Source: Salinicola peritrichatus
Lineage (GTDB): Bacteria; Pseudomonadota; Gammaproteobacteria; Pseudomonadales; Halomonadaceae
DNA length: 64,000 nucleotides
Assembly: GCF_003206715.1 (NCBI RefSeq)
Contig: NZ_PZJU01000032.1
Coordinates: 20,468 to 84,467 of the forward strand
Direction: 5' to 3'
Part shown: piece by piece, positions 37,027-45,200 of the stretch
Layout: each line of letters starts with the position of its first letter
Numbering within the stretch: position 1 is the first letter of the stretch
Notes under the pieces: generated by a model
Databases searched by the model: none
The model's input: the letters and a program-made list of their open reading frames with translations, nothing else
Told to the model about the DNA's origin: nothing
Translations under genes and position numbers: made by a program

Positions 37027-37218
37027 ATGCTTCCACGACTACGGGATCTCGACAGCCATGTCGTCGATATTGCCATTCGCTATCGCAGCGATGTCGCTGA
37101 TGACGCGGGAACGGCAAAAAATTGCGTGCTCGAACGAGGATACCCGGTCTGCTCGCCAGCATTGGCAAATACGCCGCAGGCCCTGAACCGGCTATTGGTC
37201 GAAGGGAGGCTGCTATGA
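37027..37218 (+). pseudogene. LysR-type regulator fragment (substrate-binding domain remnant)
   Basis: The 63-codon frame reads LPRLRDLDSHVVDIAIRYRS...YPVCSPALANTPQALNRLL, which looks like the middle of a GcvA-like LysR effector domain (DVAIRYG...PVCSPAL). There is no helix-turn-helix and no C-terminal half, so it is a remnant. It begins 16 bases after rep. Confidence 0.5.
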
Positions 37219-37260
37219 AGTTATCTTGACGGACTATCGCCAAGGCGATGCTGTCTGTGA

Positions 37261-37289
37261 AAAGACGGCGCGCTGGTTATCGCGCGCCT
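37261..37289 (-). terminator. Terminator of the HepT/MntA operon
   Basis: Read on the minus strand, GGCGCGC and GCGCGCC pair around an 8-nt loop, followed by GTC and four T residues. The hairpin overlaps the hepT stop. Confidence 0.65.
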
Positions 37290-37702
37290 TGGCTTGATGA
37301 CGCCGACAACTGCTCTCGAGCAAAATCGATCAGCCTTTGATAATCGCGCTGACGGATGATGGTCTCGACGATCGCGGTATCGAGCTTCAGATAATCATGT
37401 ACCAGCGCGTTGCGCAGACCGATAACCTTGTTCCATGGCGTCTCGCTAAGGTCGTGGCCCAGGTTGTGCAGCTTGGCGAAGGCCTGCCGGGCATCACTGG
37501 GCACCACGGTGCCGAGTGACTTCAAGCGCTGTTTGGCGATCCCGATGCACGCTTCGGTCAGCAACTGAAGATTGCGCTCGGCGGCACGGTAAAGCAGTCC
37601 GTTCAGACCTCCAGGGCGGCTTGCAGCCTCATGCAGCTGCCCCAGCTCTTCCTCCAGGATGGCCAGATGTTCCCGCATGGCATCGATGTATTCGCTTTCC
37701 AT
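37277..37702 (-). CDS. HepT-like ribonuclease toxin (DUF86)
   Basis: A 141-residue helical HEPN protein with the catalytic RX4HXY motif as RNALVHDY at about residues 107-114. HEPN toxins of this type are RNases controlled by a cognate MNT nucleotidyltransferase, encoded 14 bases upstream. In characterised pairs the MNT partner AMPylates the HEPN tyrosine. The ATG at 37702 gives the family length. Confidence 0.85.
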   Translation of the reverse strand: MESEYIDAMREHLAILEEELGQLHEAASRPGGLNGLLYRAAERNLQLLTEACIGIAKQRLKSLGTVVPSDARQAFAKLHNLGHDLSETPWNKVIGLRNALVHDYLKLDTAIVETIIRQRDYQRLIDFAREQLSASSSQGAR

Positions 37703-37716
37703 TGGGGATTCGTCGC

Positions 37717-38121
37717 TCAGGCATAGTGTCGTTGGTGGTACTGGTGATCGATTTCCCACATCGAGGTAATGCGCTGCTCTTCTCGAATCAGCCGCAGCTT
37801 GTCGCCAACGAACAAGACCCGGCCAGTACGGATCACTGCGTGAGCGAGCGGCAGTGGGACGAGGTTGATGTCGACGACGGAAAGGCGATCATCGCCGAGC
37901 CCCATTTCATCCTGCCAGGCCTGAGCCAGCAATTCCGGGCGCAGACGGCGCTCCAACGCATCCTGTTCAAAGTCGCGGAAAGCGACGGCGAGATCGTAAT
38001 CGCTTTCGGCGTGGTGGGTGCCTTTTGCGCGTGAACCATAAAGCCAAAGCACGGCGATCTCTTCATCCATGGTCGCCAATTCAACAAGATGCTGCAGAAC
38101 CTCGGATTCTTCGGGCATCAT
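37717..38121 (-). CDS. MntA-like nucleotidyltransferase antitoxin
   Basis: A 134-residue minimal nucleotidyltransferase with the signature LYGSRAKGTHHAESDYDLAV (GSX10DXD). It is the upstream partner of the HEPN toxin and probably AMPylates it to block RNase activity. The start at 38121, the first of two consecutive ATGs, has AAGGA upstream. Divergent from cysE. Confidence 0.85.
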   Translation of the reverse strand: MMPEESEVLQHLVELATMDEEIAVLWLYGSRAKGTHHAESDYDLAVAFRDFEQDALERRLRPELLAQAWQDEMGLGDDRLSVVDINLVPLPLAHAVIRTGRVLFVGDKLRLIREEQRITSMWEIDHQYHQRHYA

Positions 38122-38209
38122 CAACTTTTCCTTCAATCGTTACCGGTTCAGTCTAGCATCAAGGACATGGCGCGAAACGCGATGCCGAGAAACAGACTCA
38201 GGAGAGACG

Positions 38210-39049
38210 ATGAATACGACGGAGCTATGGCAACAGGCCCACGACGAGGCGATGGCGATCTCGCGACAGGAGCCGTCGCTGACGCCGCTGATGCTGGGCG
38301 CGGTGCTCAATCGTTCGACCCTGGGTGCCGGTCTGGCCTACCGTCTGGGCCATCGTCTGGCGCACCCTGATCTGTCGGCGCAGCCGTTGATCGAAATGTT
38401 CGATTGCCTGCTCGATGCCGATCCGTCAATCAGTGAAGGCATCGCCCAGGATCTCACCGCCGTGATCGAGCGCGATCCGGCGATTCGCCAGGTCACCGAA
38501 GTGGTGCTTTACCTCAAGGGTCTCCATGCGCTGGCCGTGCACCGCTTTGCTCACGCACTATGGCAGGCGGGTCGTCGGCAGATGGCGCGCTATCTGCAGA
38601 GTCGCAGCTCGGAAGTCTTCCAGACCGACATCCATCCCGCCGCGCGGATCGGCAACGGCGTATTCATCGATCATGCCACCGGGGTGGTGATCGGCGAGAC
38701 CACGGTGATCGAGGACGATGTCTCGTTGCTCCAGGGCGTGACCCTCGGCGGGACCGGTAAGGAAGCTGGCGATCGTCACCCCAAGGTGCGCCGAGGTGTG
38801 TTGATCGGTGCCGGTGCCAAGGTGCTGGGCAATATCGAGATCGGCGAGGGCGCGCGTATCGGCGCCGGATCGGTGGTCCTCAAGGCGGTGCCGGCGCATA
38901 CCACCGCTGTCGGCGTACCGGCGCGTATCGTCGGCGATGCCGGTTGTACCGCTCCCTCGCGGGAGATGCAGCACTGCCTGGACAAACCGCATGAGCCAGG
39001 TGGCGACGAAAAGGCAGCGGCCAGTGGCCAGCTCTGCTGCGGGCGGTAG
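38210..39049 (+). CDS. cysE: Serine O-acetyltransferase
   Basis: A 279-residue left-handed beta-helix acyltransferase forming O-acetylserine for cysteine synthesis. It shows the N-terminal helical domain and the hexapeptide region DIHPAARIGNGVFIDHATG, then LQGVTLGGTGKEAGDRHPKV, the conserved catalytic His segment. AGGAGA precedes the ATG. The C-terminal tail with two Cys (QLCCGR) is unusual and looks non-homologous. Confidence 0.93.
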   Translation: MNTTELWQQAHDEAMAISRQEPSLTPLMLGAVLNRSTLGAGLAYRLGHRLAHPDLSAQPLIEMFDCLLDADPSISEGIAQDLTAVIERDPAIRQVTEVVLYLKGLHALAVHRFAHALWQAGRRQMARYLQSRSSEVFQTDIHPAARIGNGVFIDHATGVVIGETTVIEDDVSLLQGVTLGGTGKEAGDRHPKVRRGVLIGAGAKVLGNIEIGEGARIGAGSVVLKAVPAHTTAVGVPARIVGDAGCTAPSREMQHCLDKPHEPGGDEKAAASGQLCCGR

Positions 39050-39097
39050 CACAGACCAACGCCGCCACGGCATTCATGACGGCCGTGCGGCTAGCGG

Positions 39098-39940
39098 CTA
39101 AGCCAGCTCATGGCGAGCCACGCGAGTCTCGAAGAATGCCGTCAAGTCGACGCTATCCAGCGCATCCAGCCAGGCAACGGCAAAACTTCCCGGCCCCTTG
39201 GCTTCCTGCTCGGCCCGTTCCGCTGCGGCAGCCGCATGGGCATGCGCCGCAATCATCGCGTCCAGTGTCGAGTCGGCGACGGCCAGATAGGCGGCGATCA
39301 GCGCACCGAGGGCGCAGCCGGTACCGGTGACTCGCGGCTGCCAGGCGCTGCCGCCCTCGATACTGACCAGGACCGGGTCGGCATTGTCATGAATTCCGAC
39401 GAGCCGATCTATCTTGCCGGAAATCGCCACGCCCGAGGTGCGGTCGAGCAAGTGGGGCGCGGCCGTTGCCGCATCGCCCGCATCGTGCCGGGTATCCACA
39501 CCGCGGCCCCGAGCGTCGCTGTCGACCAGCGACAGGATCTCCGAGGCATTGCCGCGAACCACCGCCGGGCGATGGGCCATCAGTTCGATACTGATTTCAC
39601 GGCGCAGGGGCAGGGCCGCGGCGCCGACCGGATCGAGCACCCACGGCCGCCTAGCCTTGCTGGCTGCAAGACTGGCGCGGCGCATCGCTTCCAGGCTGGC
39701 GGCATTGGGTGTGCCCAGGTTGATCAGCACGCCATCCGCCGCTGCCGCCAGCTCGCCGGCTTCCTTGGGATGATCCGTCATCGCGGGCGAGGCACCCGCG
39801 GCCAACAGCACGTTGGCGACGAAATTCATCGTCACCTGATTGGTGAGGCAGTGAACGAGCGGCGTGCGCTCACGCAAGCGTGCACGCGTTGCGAGCAGGC
39901 GCTGTTGCCAGTCGGGGGAAAGGGTTAGCGGATCGCGCAT
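39098..39940 (-). CDS. thiM: Hydroxyethylthiazole kinase
   Basis: A 280-residue ribokinase-like enzyme for thiazole salvage in thiamine biosynthesis. Motifs: PLVHCLTNQVTMNFVANVLLAAGASPAM, LDPVGAAALPLRRE, VRGNASEI and VTGTGCALGALIAAYLA. The ATG at 39940 is chosen by family N-terminus; its ribosome-binding site is modest. No TPP riboswitch is recognisable upstream, where the divergent tRNA promoter lies. Confidence 0.92.
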   Translation of the reverse strand: MRDPLTLSPDWQQRLLATRARLRERTPLVHCLTNQVTMNFVANVLLAAGASPAMTDHPKEAGELAAAADGVLINLGTPNAASLEAMRRASLAASKARRPWVLDPVGAAALPLRREISIELMAHRPAVVRGNASEILSLVDSDARGRGVDTRHDAGDAATAAPHLLDRTSGVAISGKIDRLVGIHDNADPVLVSIEGGSAWQPRVTGTGCALGALIAAYLAVADSTLDAMIAAHAHAAAAAERAEQEAKGPGSFAVAWLDALDSVDLTAFFETRVARHELA

Positions 39941-39971
39941 ACGGATTGTGCCTCTGGACGTTCGGCCGGCG

Positions 39972-40000
39972 TTAGCTTGCGTTTTCGGTTTGAGTATAAT
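39972..40000 (+). promoter_or_regulatory. Promoter of the tRNA-Arg gene
   Basis: A -35-like TTAGCT (39972-39977) and a perfect -10 TATAAT (39995-40000) are spaced 17 bp apart and followed by a GC-rich discriminator, typical of stringently controlled stable RNA promoters. It drives transcription toward the tRNA about 90 bases away. Confidence 0.65.
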
Positions 40001-40097
40001 GCTCGCTGGCGGGCCCGAAAGCAGGCGTGGGCGCGCTGGACAGCTAACAGCCGAGCGGTTAGGATGGCCGCGCCGCAAACGGCGACAATCTGATTAC

Positions 40098-40174
40098 GCG
40101 CCCTTAGCTCAGCTGGATAGAGCGTTGCCCTCCGGAGGCAAAGGTCATAGGTTCGAATCCTATAGGGCGCGCCA
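40098..40174 (+). tRNA. tRNA-Arg (anticodon CCG)
   Basis: A 77-nt cloverleaf: acceptor GCGCCCT pairing AGGGCGC, D-arm GCTC...GAGC, anticodon stem TTGCC/GGCAA with loop CTCCGGA (anticodon CCG), T-arm ATAGG-TTCGAAT-CCTAT, encoded CCA. The downstream 7 kb carries remnants of an integrative element, so the 3' end of this gene is the probable attachment site. Confidence 0.97.
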
Positions 40175-40417
40175 TTTAAAATCAGTCACTTAGCTATATT
40201 CTGTCACAACACCTTCAGACTGATTTTCACGCCTGTAACCACACTGATAATCACTCCCGGCAATTCCAAAGCCCTTTTGACCGGTTTTCCGCCGTGCGTG
40301 GTTGTCCGCCATGCGTCGCCTGATGCAATCCTCGGTGCAACGACACTCGATGCTAAGGGAATAGCATCGCTGGACTACGTGGCACCCTGAGCGCACCCCG
40401 CATTAGTTGCGTAGGGT

Positions 40418-40636
40418 GTGCAGAAACCAGGGGGTCATTACACCCGAAGGCGTCTCGAGCACGCCGGCAAGTTCGAACAGCCGCGTAAGGTGCACTCGTT
40501 CTGCCGCGATATCTATCGCTTCGCCGTTATCACCGGTCGGGCCTACACCCACGCCGAGCACATGGCAGCCGAGCAGCGCCCAGCGATGATGCAATTTTGG
40601 TCGGACAAGCTCTATCCGACACCGTCATCCGGCTAG
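40418..40636 (+). pseudogene. Possible P4-type integrase C-terminal remnant
   Basis: The last 30 codons read AYTHAEHMAAEQRPAMMQFWSDKLY, which resembles the conserved C-terminal tail of tyrosine integrases of the P4 family (AYNRAxxLEQRRxMMQxWADYL). Orientation and position, just downstream of the tRNA, fit such an integrase. The catalytic domain is absent and the upstream codons are not recognisable, so this is a decayed end at best. Confidence 0.42.
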
Positions 40637-41043
40637 GTCAGAATCTCCATGCCGGAATAGGGCTTTTGCCTACAGGCTTCCAGCCTGCTGTTCAGGTCAC
40701 CTACGTGGAGCTCGAGCTTGTGGCCATTGGGGTCGAGAAAATAGAACGATTCCCCCTCGCTTCGGTTCTGCCGCCACTCTTCTACGCCCTGGGCTCTAAG
40801 ATGCTCTACGGCGGGAGCGAAGCCATCACCCGTAACCGTGAAGGCATAGTGGGTGTATTCGGGATGCGGTTCGGTGCCGCGGTGCTCGTCCAGGGTGAGA
40901 CAAAGTCACAAACCGTCAAGCGATAGGTACGCTCCCTTATCCCATTGGGCATTTAGAGTTAGACCTAGTGTGTCCTGATAAAATGCAATGCTTCTGCCCA
41001 AGTCGGAGACCGCGAGGGTGAGGTGGTTCAAGCCTTTAAGCAT
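40633..41043 (-). pseudogene. fosA: Fosfomycin glutathione transferase FosA, nonsense mutation at Trp46
   Basis: From the ATG at 41043 (AGGAG upstream) the frame reads [20 protein letters not shown]..., then TGA at 40908-40906 as codon 46. It continues in the same frame [38 protein letters not shown] to TAG at 40633. The total of 136 codons equals FosA length. The metal ligands (His7, His65, Glu of HKLELH) and Tyr39 are all conserved. FosA has Trp at position 46 (TGG), so one base change (TGG to TGA) inactivates an otherwise complete gene. FosA adds glutathione to fosfomycin in the cytoplasm. Confidence 0.85.
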
Positions 41044-41117
41044 TTCTAACTCCTAGCCCTGAAAGAATTTTCTGAAGCTCAAGTGGCCAAGAACATCACA
41101 ATCCCAAGGGAGAATAA

Positions 41118-41603
41118 ATGCGAGGAATGGACATTCATTGCGAACACTGCGGGTCACTGATGCGCACGCGTTCGAGCAAGCAACCGCACCCGGATTATCG
41201 GAAGCTCTACCTTGAATGCTTGAACCCTGACTGTGGCGCTAGAGTGCGTGCCGATTTTATCGTCACCGAGACGCTCAGCCCTAGGGACATACTGAATAAA
41301 TCGACGAGCAGGATGAACCGGGACGGCGCACCGTCGCAAGGCGCACGGAGCGCAGACTCGAAGCGAAGCGGAGAGAACGTCCGAAGGACGGCCCCGACGG
41401 GGCGAGTTGCCAAAGGCAACGAGTCATGCGAGACATAACATGGGGTTAGGCGAGTCTCGACCGGGCTGGCGCACCAGCACCGCGCAACGCAGCGATTCGC
41501 CTGCACAGGCATTTATGCAGTGTTTCCTAGCGGTAACCCAAATCCCGACTACCAGGAAAGGTTGGCTGCTACCGCCCCTTGGCGGCGCATAGATCAGCAC
41601 TGA
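41118..41603 (+). pseudogene. Ogr/Delta-like zinc-finger activator interrupted by a small transposable element
   Basis: The frame from the ATG at 41118 encodes MDIHCEHCGSLMRTRSSKQP...YLECLNPDCGARVRADFIVTETLSP, the Cys4 zinc finger of P2/P4 late-gene activators (Ogr, Delta). At 41285 a 243-bp repeat element begins. As given, the frame runs on into it and stops at 41438. Removing 41285-41527 plus one TAG duplicate continues the frame as SGNPNPDYQERLAATAPWRR to a TGA at 41601-41603. This gives a 79-residue protein, the normal Ogr/Delta size. In phages the protein activates late or satellite promoters. Confidence 0.75.
41285..41527 (+). mobile_element. Small inverted-repeat element (MITE-like), copy A, in the ogr-like gene
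   Basis: The left end GGACATACTGAATAAATC and, read inward, the right end GGAAACACTGCATAAATG are terminal inverted repeats. TAG is duplicated on both sides (41282-41284, 41528-41530). Ends and interior match the element at 10312-10523. The CTGAATAAATC end resembles IS5-group termini, suggesting mobilisation by an IS5-like transposase not present here. No coding capacity of its own. Confidence 0.72.
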
Positions 41604-41630
41604 CGGCCCAGTTAATCGCCCCTTCGTAAG

Positions 41631-42071
41631 CCGCAGCCCTCTCTCGAATACAACCAGCGCCGCCACGTGCCGGCCTATATCGCCAGCCACCATGGCTTGG
41701 GCCGCATCCTGGCCACCACCACCCGACCGGGCTGGCACGACGCCAGCGGCGCGTTCGTGCTGCCCCACCGCATCATCGGTAAAGCCGACGTGTGGTTTCA
41801 GGACAGTGGCAAGGGCGCGCATCTGTTCACCGAGCGCGGCTCGTTGAAAAGCTGGCAGGGCGAACTCGCCCACTACTGCCGGGGCGACCCGGTGCTGATC
41901 CTGTCGGTCTGCTGTGTGCTGGCCGGGCCGGTCTTGTCCCGTGTCGGCGTCAACGCCGGCACCTGCACCTATTGGGCGTTCGACACTTTCGAGGGGGAAA
42001 ACAGGAACATCTGTGTCAGTTCTCACATGAACCTGAAAAATAGTGGAAATACCGGGAACACCGCGCTGTAA
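41631..42071 (+). pseudogene. DUF927 (phage/satellite primase-helicase-like) fragment
   Basis: The frame reads LEYNQRRHVPAYIASHHGLGRI, RPGWHDASGAFVLPHRIIG, SLKSWQGELAHYCRGDPVLILSVCCVLAGPVLSRVG. These are the conserved middle segments of DUF927 proteins found in P4-like satellites and integrative elements. It stops making sense just before the expected Walker A motif, and the N-terminus is missing. CTTGTTCCC and GGGAACAAG, downstream at about 42093-42127, form a 9-bp inverted pair. It is a remnant of an integrated element. Confidence 0.6.
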
Positions 42072-42146
42072 CCCGCATGGTTGAGCGCCTCCCTTGTTCC
42101 CAGTATGAAGTGTGTAAACGGGAACAAGTGAGTACAACAAGGAGAG

Positions 42147-42557
42147 GTGGCTACGAGGCAACGACACCCGGCACTATGGGCGCAAAACATCTCGCGCCGT
42201 TGCGATGCCGGGCCAACCGGAGGAGAGTCAATCCGTGACGTCATGACGCGAGTGCGAGATGGCCTACTCGAACTGGAGTTGCGGTACGCTTCGAAAACAA
42301 TCGCAATCGTTGCGCACGGATTCGTGGCGGAGGTGGTCAGAGCGTTGTCCAGCGGTAGCTTCGGTAGCTTCTCGGACATCTTCGAGTGGCGTCTCCCCAG
42401 CGGCAGCGTTCTCTCCTTGGAAAACTTCGCAATCCCGATTCAAGACGCTGACACCTTGAGAGCCTCTCTCCACATCACCATTGCCTCGACCGAGACCTGC
42501 CAAGCTGTCTGGCCACCCATCCCTCCTGCCAACCCCGGCTGCCCCTCGGCGCGCTAG
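42147..42557 (+). pseudogene. Histidine phosphatase family C-terminal fragment
   Basis: From about 42205 the frame encodes GGESIRDVMTRVRDGLLELELRYASKTIAIVAHGFVAEVVRAL, the C-terminal half of a phosphoglycerate mutase-family phosphatase with the second catalytic His in VAHG. The N-terminal RHG motif is absent, and codons before 42200 are not family-like. Probably a truncated passenger of the accessory region. Confidence 0.5.
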
Positions 42558-42700
42558 ATGGGTCGGTTTTGTTGCAGCGTTGCAAATGGCTCCAAGCCGC
42601 GCCGTCACTGGGGCGGCGGAGCGATTTCGGGTGTAGCCGCCCGCATCACTTGCGAACCGCCGGTGCGCTAAATGGATCGAAAATGATGCACGTGCAGTCG

Positions 42701-43522
42701 CTATGGGTGACTGGCTTTCCATTTCCGCGGCGATTGCCCGGATTGCGCCTTGAACGCACGAGAGAGCGCGGCTTCACTGCCGTAGCCAACTTCGGTTGCG
42801 ACCGCTTTTAGAGGACGTCCGTACCGCAAGGCCTTCTGTGCCAGCTGCACGCGCCAACCCTGGAGATACTGCCCGGGTGTAATACCGACCGTTCTGCGGA
42901 ACGTCGTGGCGAACACGCTGCGCGACATGCCGGCAACATTTGCCAGTGCGTCCAGTGTCCATTCCTGCGCTGGCGTCTCGTGCATAGCCACCAGCGCATT
43001 GCGCAGACGCGGATGCGACAACCCGGACAACAGCCCCCCCTTAACTTCGCCGCTTTCCATCAAATGGCGCAACACCTGGATCATCATTACCTCGAACAAG
43101 CGCTCGACCAGCGCGACACGTCCGCACCGCTGCCCGAACGCCTCCTCGAACAACAACGACAACACCGGCTCGGCACCGACAATATTTTCCAGTGGCAGGC
43201 AAACGACGTCCGGCAGTGCCGATGAAATCGGATTACCTGCGTCGCCCTCGAACGATAGGTTCGCGCAGACCATGTCTGCACCGCGCTCGGGATCGGTGAT
43301 GAAACGCCGTGTCAGTGGCCGTGGAAACAGCAGCAGGCTCGGTCGTTCGATATGTATTAACTTCCTGTCGTACTGCACCTCAACCGCACCTCGGCGCACC
43401 AAGTGCAATTGGCCGTTCGTGCCATCACTTTCCAGTGTGTTGAAACCGCACAGCGCACCAACGTTGAACACCTGCGCGTTCACTGGGAAGTGCGCCATCA
43501 GTGCCGTGAGTCGGTCGGCCAT
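42701..43522 (-). CDS. AraC family transcriptional regulator (cupin_6 type)
   Basis: A 273-residue regulator with an N-terminal cupin-like domain (FNVGALCGFNTLESDGTNGQLHLVRRGAVEV) and a C-terminal double helix-turn-helix (WTLDALANVAGMSRSVFATTFRRTVGITPGQYLQGWR, then KAVATEVGYGSEAALSRAFKAQSGQSP). The ATG at 43522 is favoured by the family start. It is divergent from an alpha/beta hydrolase gene, 119 bases apart, which it probably activates. Confidence 0.87.
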   Translation of the reverse strand: MADRLTALMAHFPVNAQVFNVGALCGFNTLESDGTNGQLHLVRRGAVEVQYDRKLIHIERPSLLLFPRPLTRRFITDPERGADMVCANLSFEGDAGNPISSALPDVVCLPLENIVGAEPVLSLLFEEAFGQRCGRVALVERLFEVMMIQVLRHLMESGEVKGGLLSGLSHPRLRNALVAMHETPAQEWTLDALANVAGMSRSVFATTFRRTVGITPGQYLQGWRVQLAQKALRYGRPLKAVATEVGYGSEAALSRAFKAQSGQSPRKWKASHP

Positions 43523-43641
43523 AATCGAACTCCAGATCAAGTTTTTAGGATTTTCTATCACCAATAGTATCGGGCATGCACGCAAACTACATCTTACCGG
43601 GCAGTACCCACCCGGCCACCAACTCAGGAGGAACTATCGCC

Positions 43642-44505
43642 ATGAACACCACCACTACCAGCGCCACCGTAGACGGCAACTACATCGTCACCGCCGATGG
43701 CGTGCGTCTGTACTATAAAGATTGGGGTCCGAAAGACGGCCCGGTCGTCACCTTCAGCCATGGCTGGCCGCTTAACGCGGACAGCTGGGAGTCACAGATG
43801 TTCTTCCTGGCCGACAAGGGCTACAGGGTGATAGCTCATGATCGTCGCGGTCATGGCCGCTCCAGCCAGCCCTGGGACGGCAACGACATGGATCATTATG
43901 CCGATGATCTGGCCGCTGTGATCGATGCCCTCGACCTCGAGGAGATCACTGCGGTCGGCTTTTCCACGGGGGGTGGCGAAGTGGCACGCTATATCGGCCG
44001 CCACGGTACCGGACGGATCAAGAAGGCCGTGCTGGTCAGCGCCGTGCCGCCGATGATGCTGCAGACTGCCGACAATCCGGACGGCCTGCCGCTCGAAGTC
44101 TTCGATGGCATCCGCAAGGCATCGCTGGAGAACCGTTCGCAGTTGTACCTCGACCTGGCGTCCGGCCCGTTCTACGGTTTCAACCGTCCGGGTGCCAAAT
44201 TCTCTCAAGGGCTGATCGACAGTTGGTGGGCACAGGGCATGCAGGCCGGCCACAAGAACACCTACGACTCCATCGCGGCGTTCTCGGCCACCGATTTCCG
44301 TGAGGACCTGAAGAAATTCGACGTGCCCACGCTGGTGATCCACGGCGATGACGACCAGATCGTGCCATTCGAAATTTCCGGTAAGGCTTCCGCCGCACAG
44401 ATCAAAGGGGCGGAGTTGATCGTCTACCCTGGCGCCCCGCATGGCCTGACCGACACACACAAGGATCGATTCAACCAGGATTTACTGGGCTTCCTTGAAA
44501 ACTGA
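43642..44505 (+). CDS. Alpha/beta hydrolase (non-heme chloroperoxidase/arylesterase type)
   Basis: A 287-residue hydrolase with [16 protein letters not shown] (oxyanion region), nucleophile elbow [12 protein letters not shown], acid HGDDDQIVP and catalytic His APHGLTDTH. This is the cofactor-free haloperoxidase/esterase family. AGGAGG precedes the ATG at 43642. Paired with the divergent AraC regulator and followed by a strong terminator. Both are intact in a region otherwise full of fragments. Confidence 0.9.
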   Translation: MNTTTTSATVDGNYIVTADGVRLYYKDWGPKDGPVVTFSHGWPLNADSWESQMFFLADKGYRVIAHDRRGHGRSSQPWDGNDMDHYADDLAAVIDALDLEEITAVGFSTGGGEVARYIGRHGTGRIKKAVLVSAVPPMMLQTADNPDGLPLEVFDGIRKASLENRSQLYLDLASGPFYGFNRPGAKFSQGLIDSWWAQGMQAGHKNTYDSIAAFSATDFREDLKKFDVPTLVIHGDDDQIVPFEISGKASAAQIKGAELIVYPGAPHGLTDTHKDRFNQDLLGFLEN

Positions 44506-44522
44506 ATGGACCACTTCGATGC

Positions 44523-44554
44523 GCCGACCGAGGGTTCCCCCTCGGTCGGCCTTT
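44523..44554 (+). terminator. Terminator after the alpha/beta hydrolase
   Basis: An 11-12 bp stem (GCCGACCGAGGG / CCCTCGGTCGGC) with a short loop is followed by CTTTGTCGTTTT, 17 bases after the hydrolase stop. Confidence 0.85.
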
Positions 44555-44568
44555 GTCGTTTTCTTGCG

Positions 44569-44704
44569 TCATGGTGCCCAGATAGCGACGCCGGCGGAGA
44601 CGTTGATCGCCTCGCCGGTAATCAACCAGCAATCCGTATACCCTGAATGCTCAAGCGAGCCGACCGTGGAGTTCCAGCAGCGGGCTTTCTCTCGTGACAT
44701 CTTA
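44569..44704 (-). pseudogene. SDR oxidoreductase C-terminal remnant
   Basis: On the minus strand the frame ends SGYTDCWLITGEAINVSAGVAIWAP then TGA at 44571-44569, the C-terminus of a short-chain dehydrogenase (TGEAINVSAG corresponds to the usual TGEVIxVDGG). Only about 40 codons remain and no catalytic residues are present. Confidence 0.5.
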
Positions 44705-44730
44705 AACGCATGGGAGCTATGGCCGCGCAA

Positions 44731-45075
44731 CTAGCCGTTGCGTCGACGGATAAGCAGCTCACGAATCCGGTCAGCCATCCATGCCCTGGCGAGATGGGCC
44801 GCGGAGAAGCGGCGATCGACGATGACGACGGTATGGCCGCGGCTCGGTACGTAGAACGAAGGGCAGTATGCCCTGGCCTCTAGCGTGTCTTCCCAAGGAT
44901 AAGCGCGATATCTCGTCTCGATGTCAGGTATGCCACCCGAACAGAGATGATTGTCATAGGCGATCGCAATCTGATGACTGGTGTAATAATGAACACCAGG
45001 CAAGAAATCTGGCAGGTGTTCTCGATTCTTGTCGTTGACGCGCAGGCATCCGTGAGTGGTGTCGGAACGATCCAT
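44731..45075 (-). CDS. Hypothetical protein, possibly repressor-controlled
   Basis: A 114-residue basic, soluble protein starting MDRSDTTHGCLRVNDKNREHL and ending ADRIRELLIRRRNG. No family is recognised. GAGGGCGTC precedes the ATG, and a GTACT-N3-AGTAC palindrome lies about 50 bases upstream. The same site occurs twice before the CI-like repressor, so this gene is probably under that repressor. Confidence 0.55.
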   Translation of the reverse strand: MDRSDTTHGCLRVNDKNREHLPDFLPGVHYYTSHQIAIAYDNHLCSGGIPDIETRYRAYPWEDTLEARAYCPSFYVPSRGHTVVIVDRRFSAAHLARAWMADRIRELLIRRRNG

Positions 45076-45127
45076 GACGCCCTCGGTTAGAGTTGAACGA
45101 GGTGTGGTGCAAATGGTACATTTTAAT

Positions 45128-45140
45128 GTACTGTAAGTAC
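45128..45140. promoter_or_regulatory. Repressor operator GTACT-N3-AGTAC (site 1)
   Basis: The palindrome GTACTGTAAGTAC lies between the repressor stop and the hypothetical gene at 44731-45075. It shares both 5-bp arms with sites 2 and 3. An overlapping larger palindrome GTACAT-TTTA-ATGTAC is immediately beside it. Confidence 0.65.
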
Positions 45141-45200
45141 AATATATGTCTGTGGAAAATCGGCCACTGACTTTACGCAGTCGATGGCGTCACGTTCAGG

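Noticed and set aside
39941..40097. Possible TPP riboswitch upstream of thiM
   Set aside because: The conserved CUGAGA and the GAU/ACCUGAUC-type helices are absent on the minus strand; the region instead holds the divergent tRNA promoter.
41412..41530. Integron attC-like site (TAACATGGGGTTAGGC) suggesting a cassette array in the accessory region
   Set aside because: The GTTAG/CTAAC-like bases lie inside the dispersed repeat. No paired R' and L sites, no integron integrase and no regular gene-attC pattern were found; the TAG duplications and IS5-like ends fit a MITE better.
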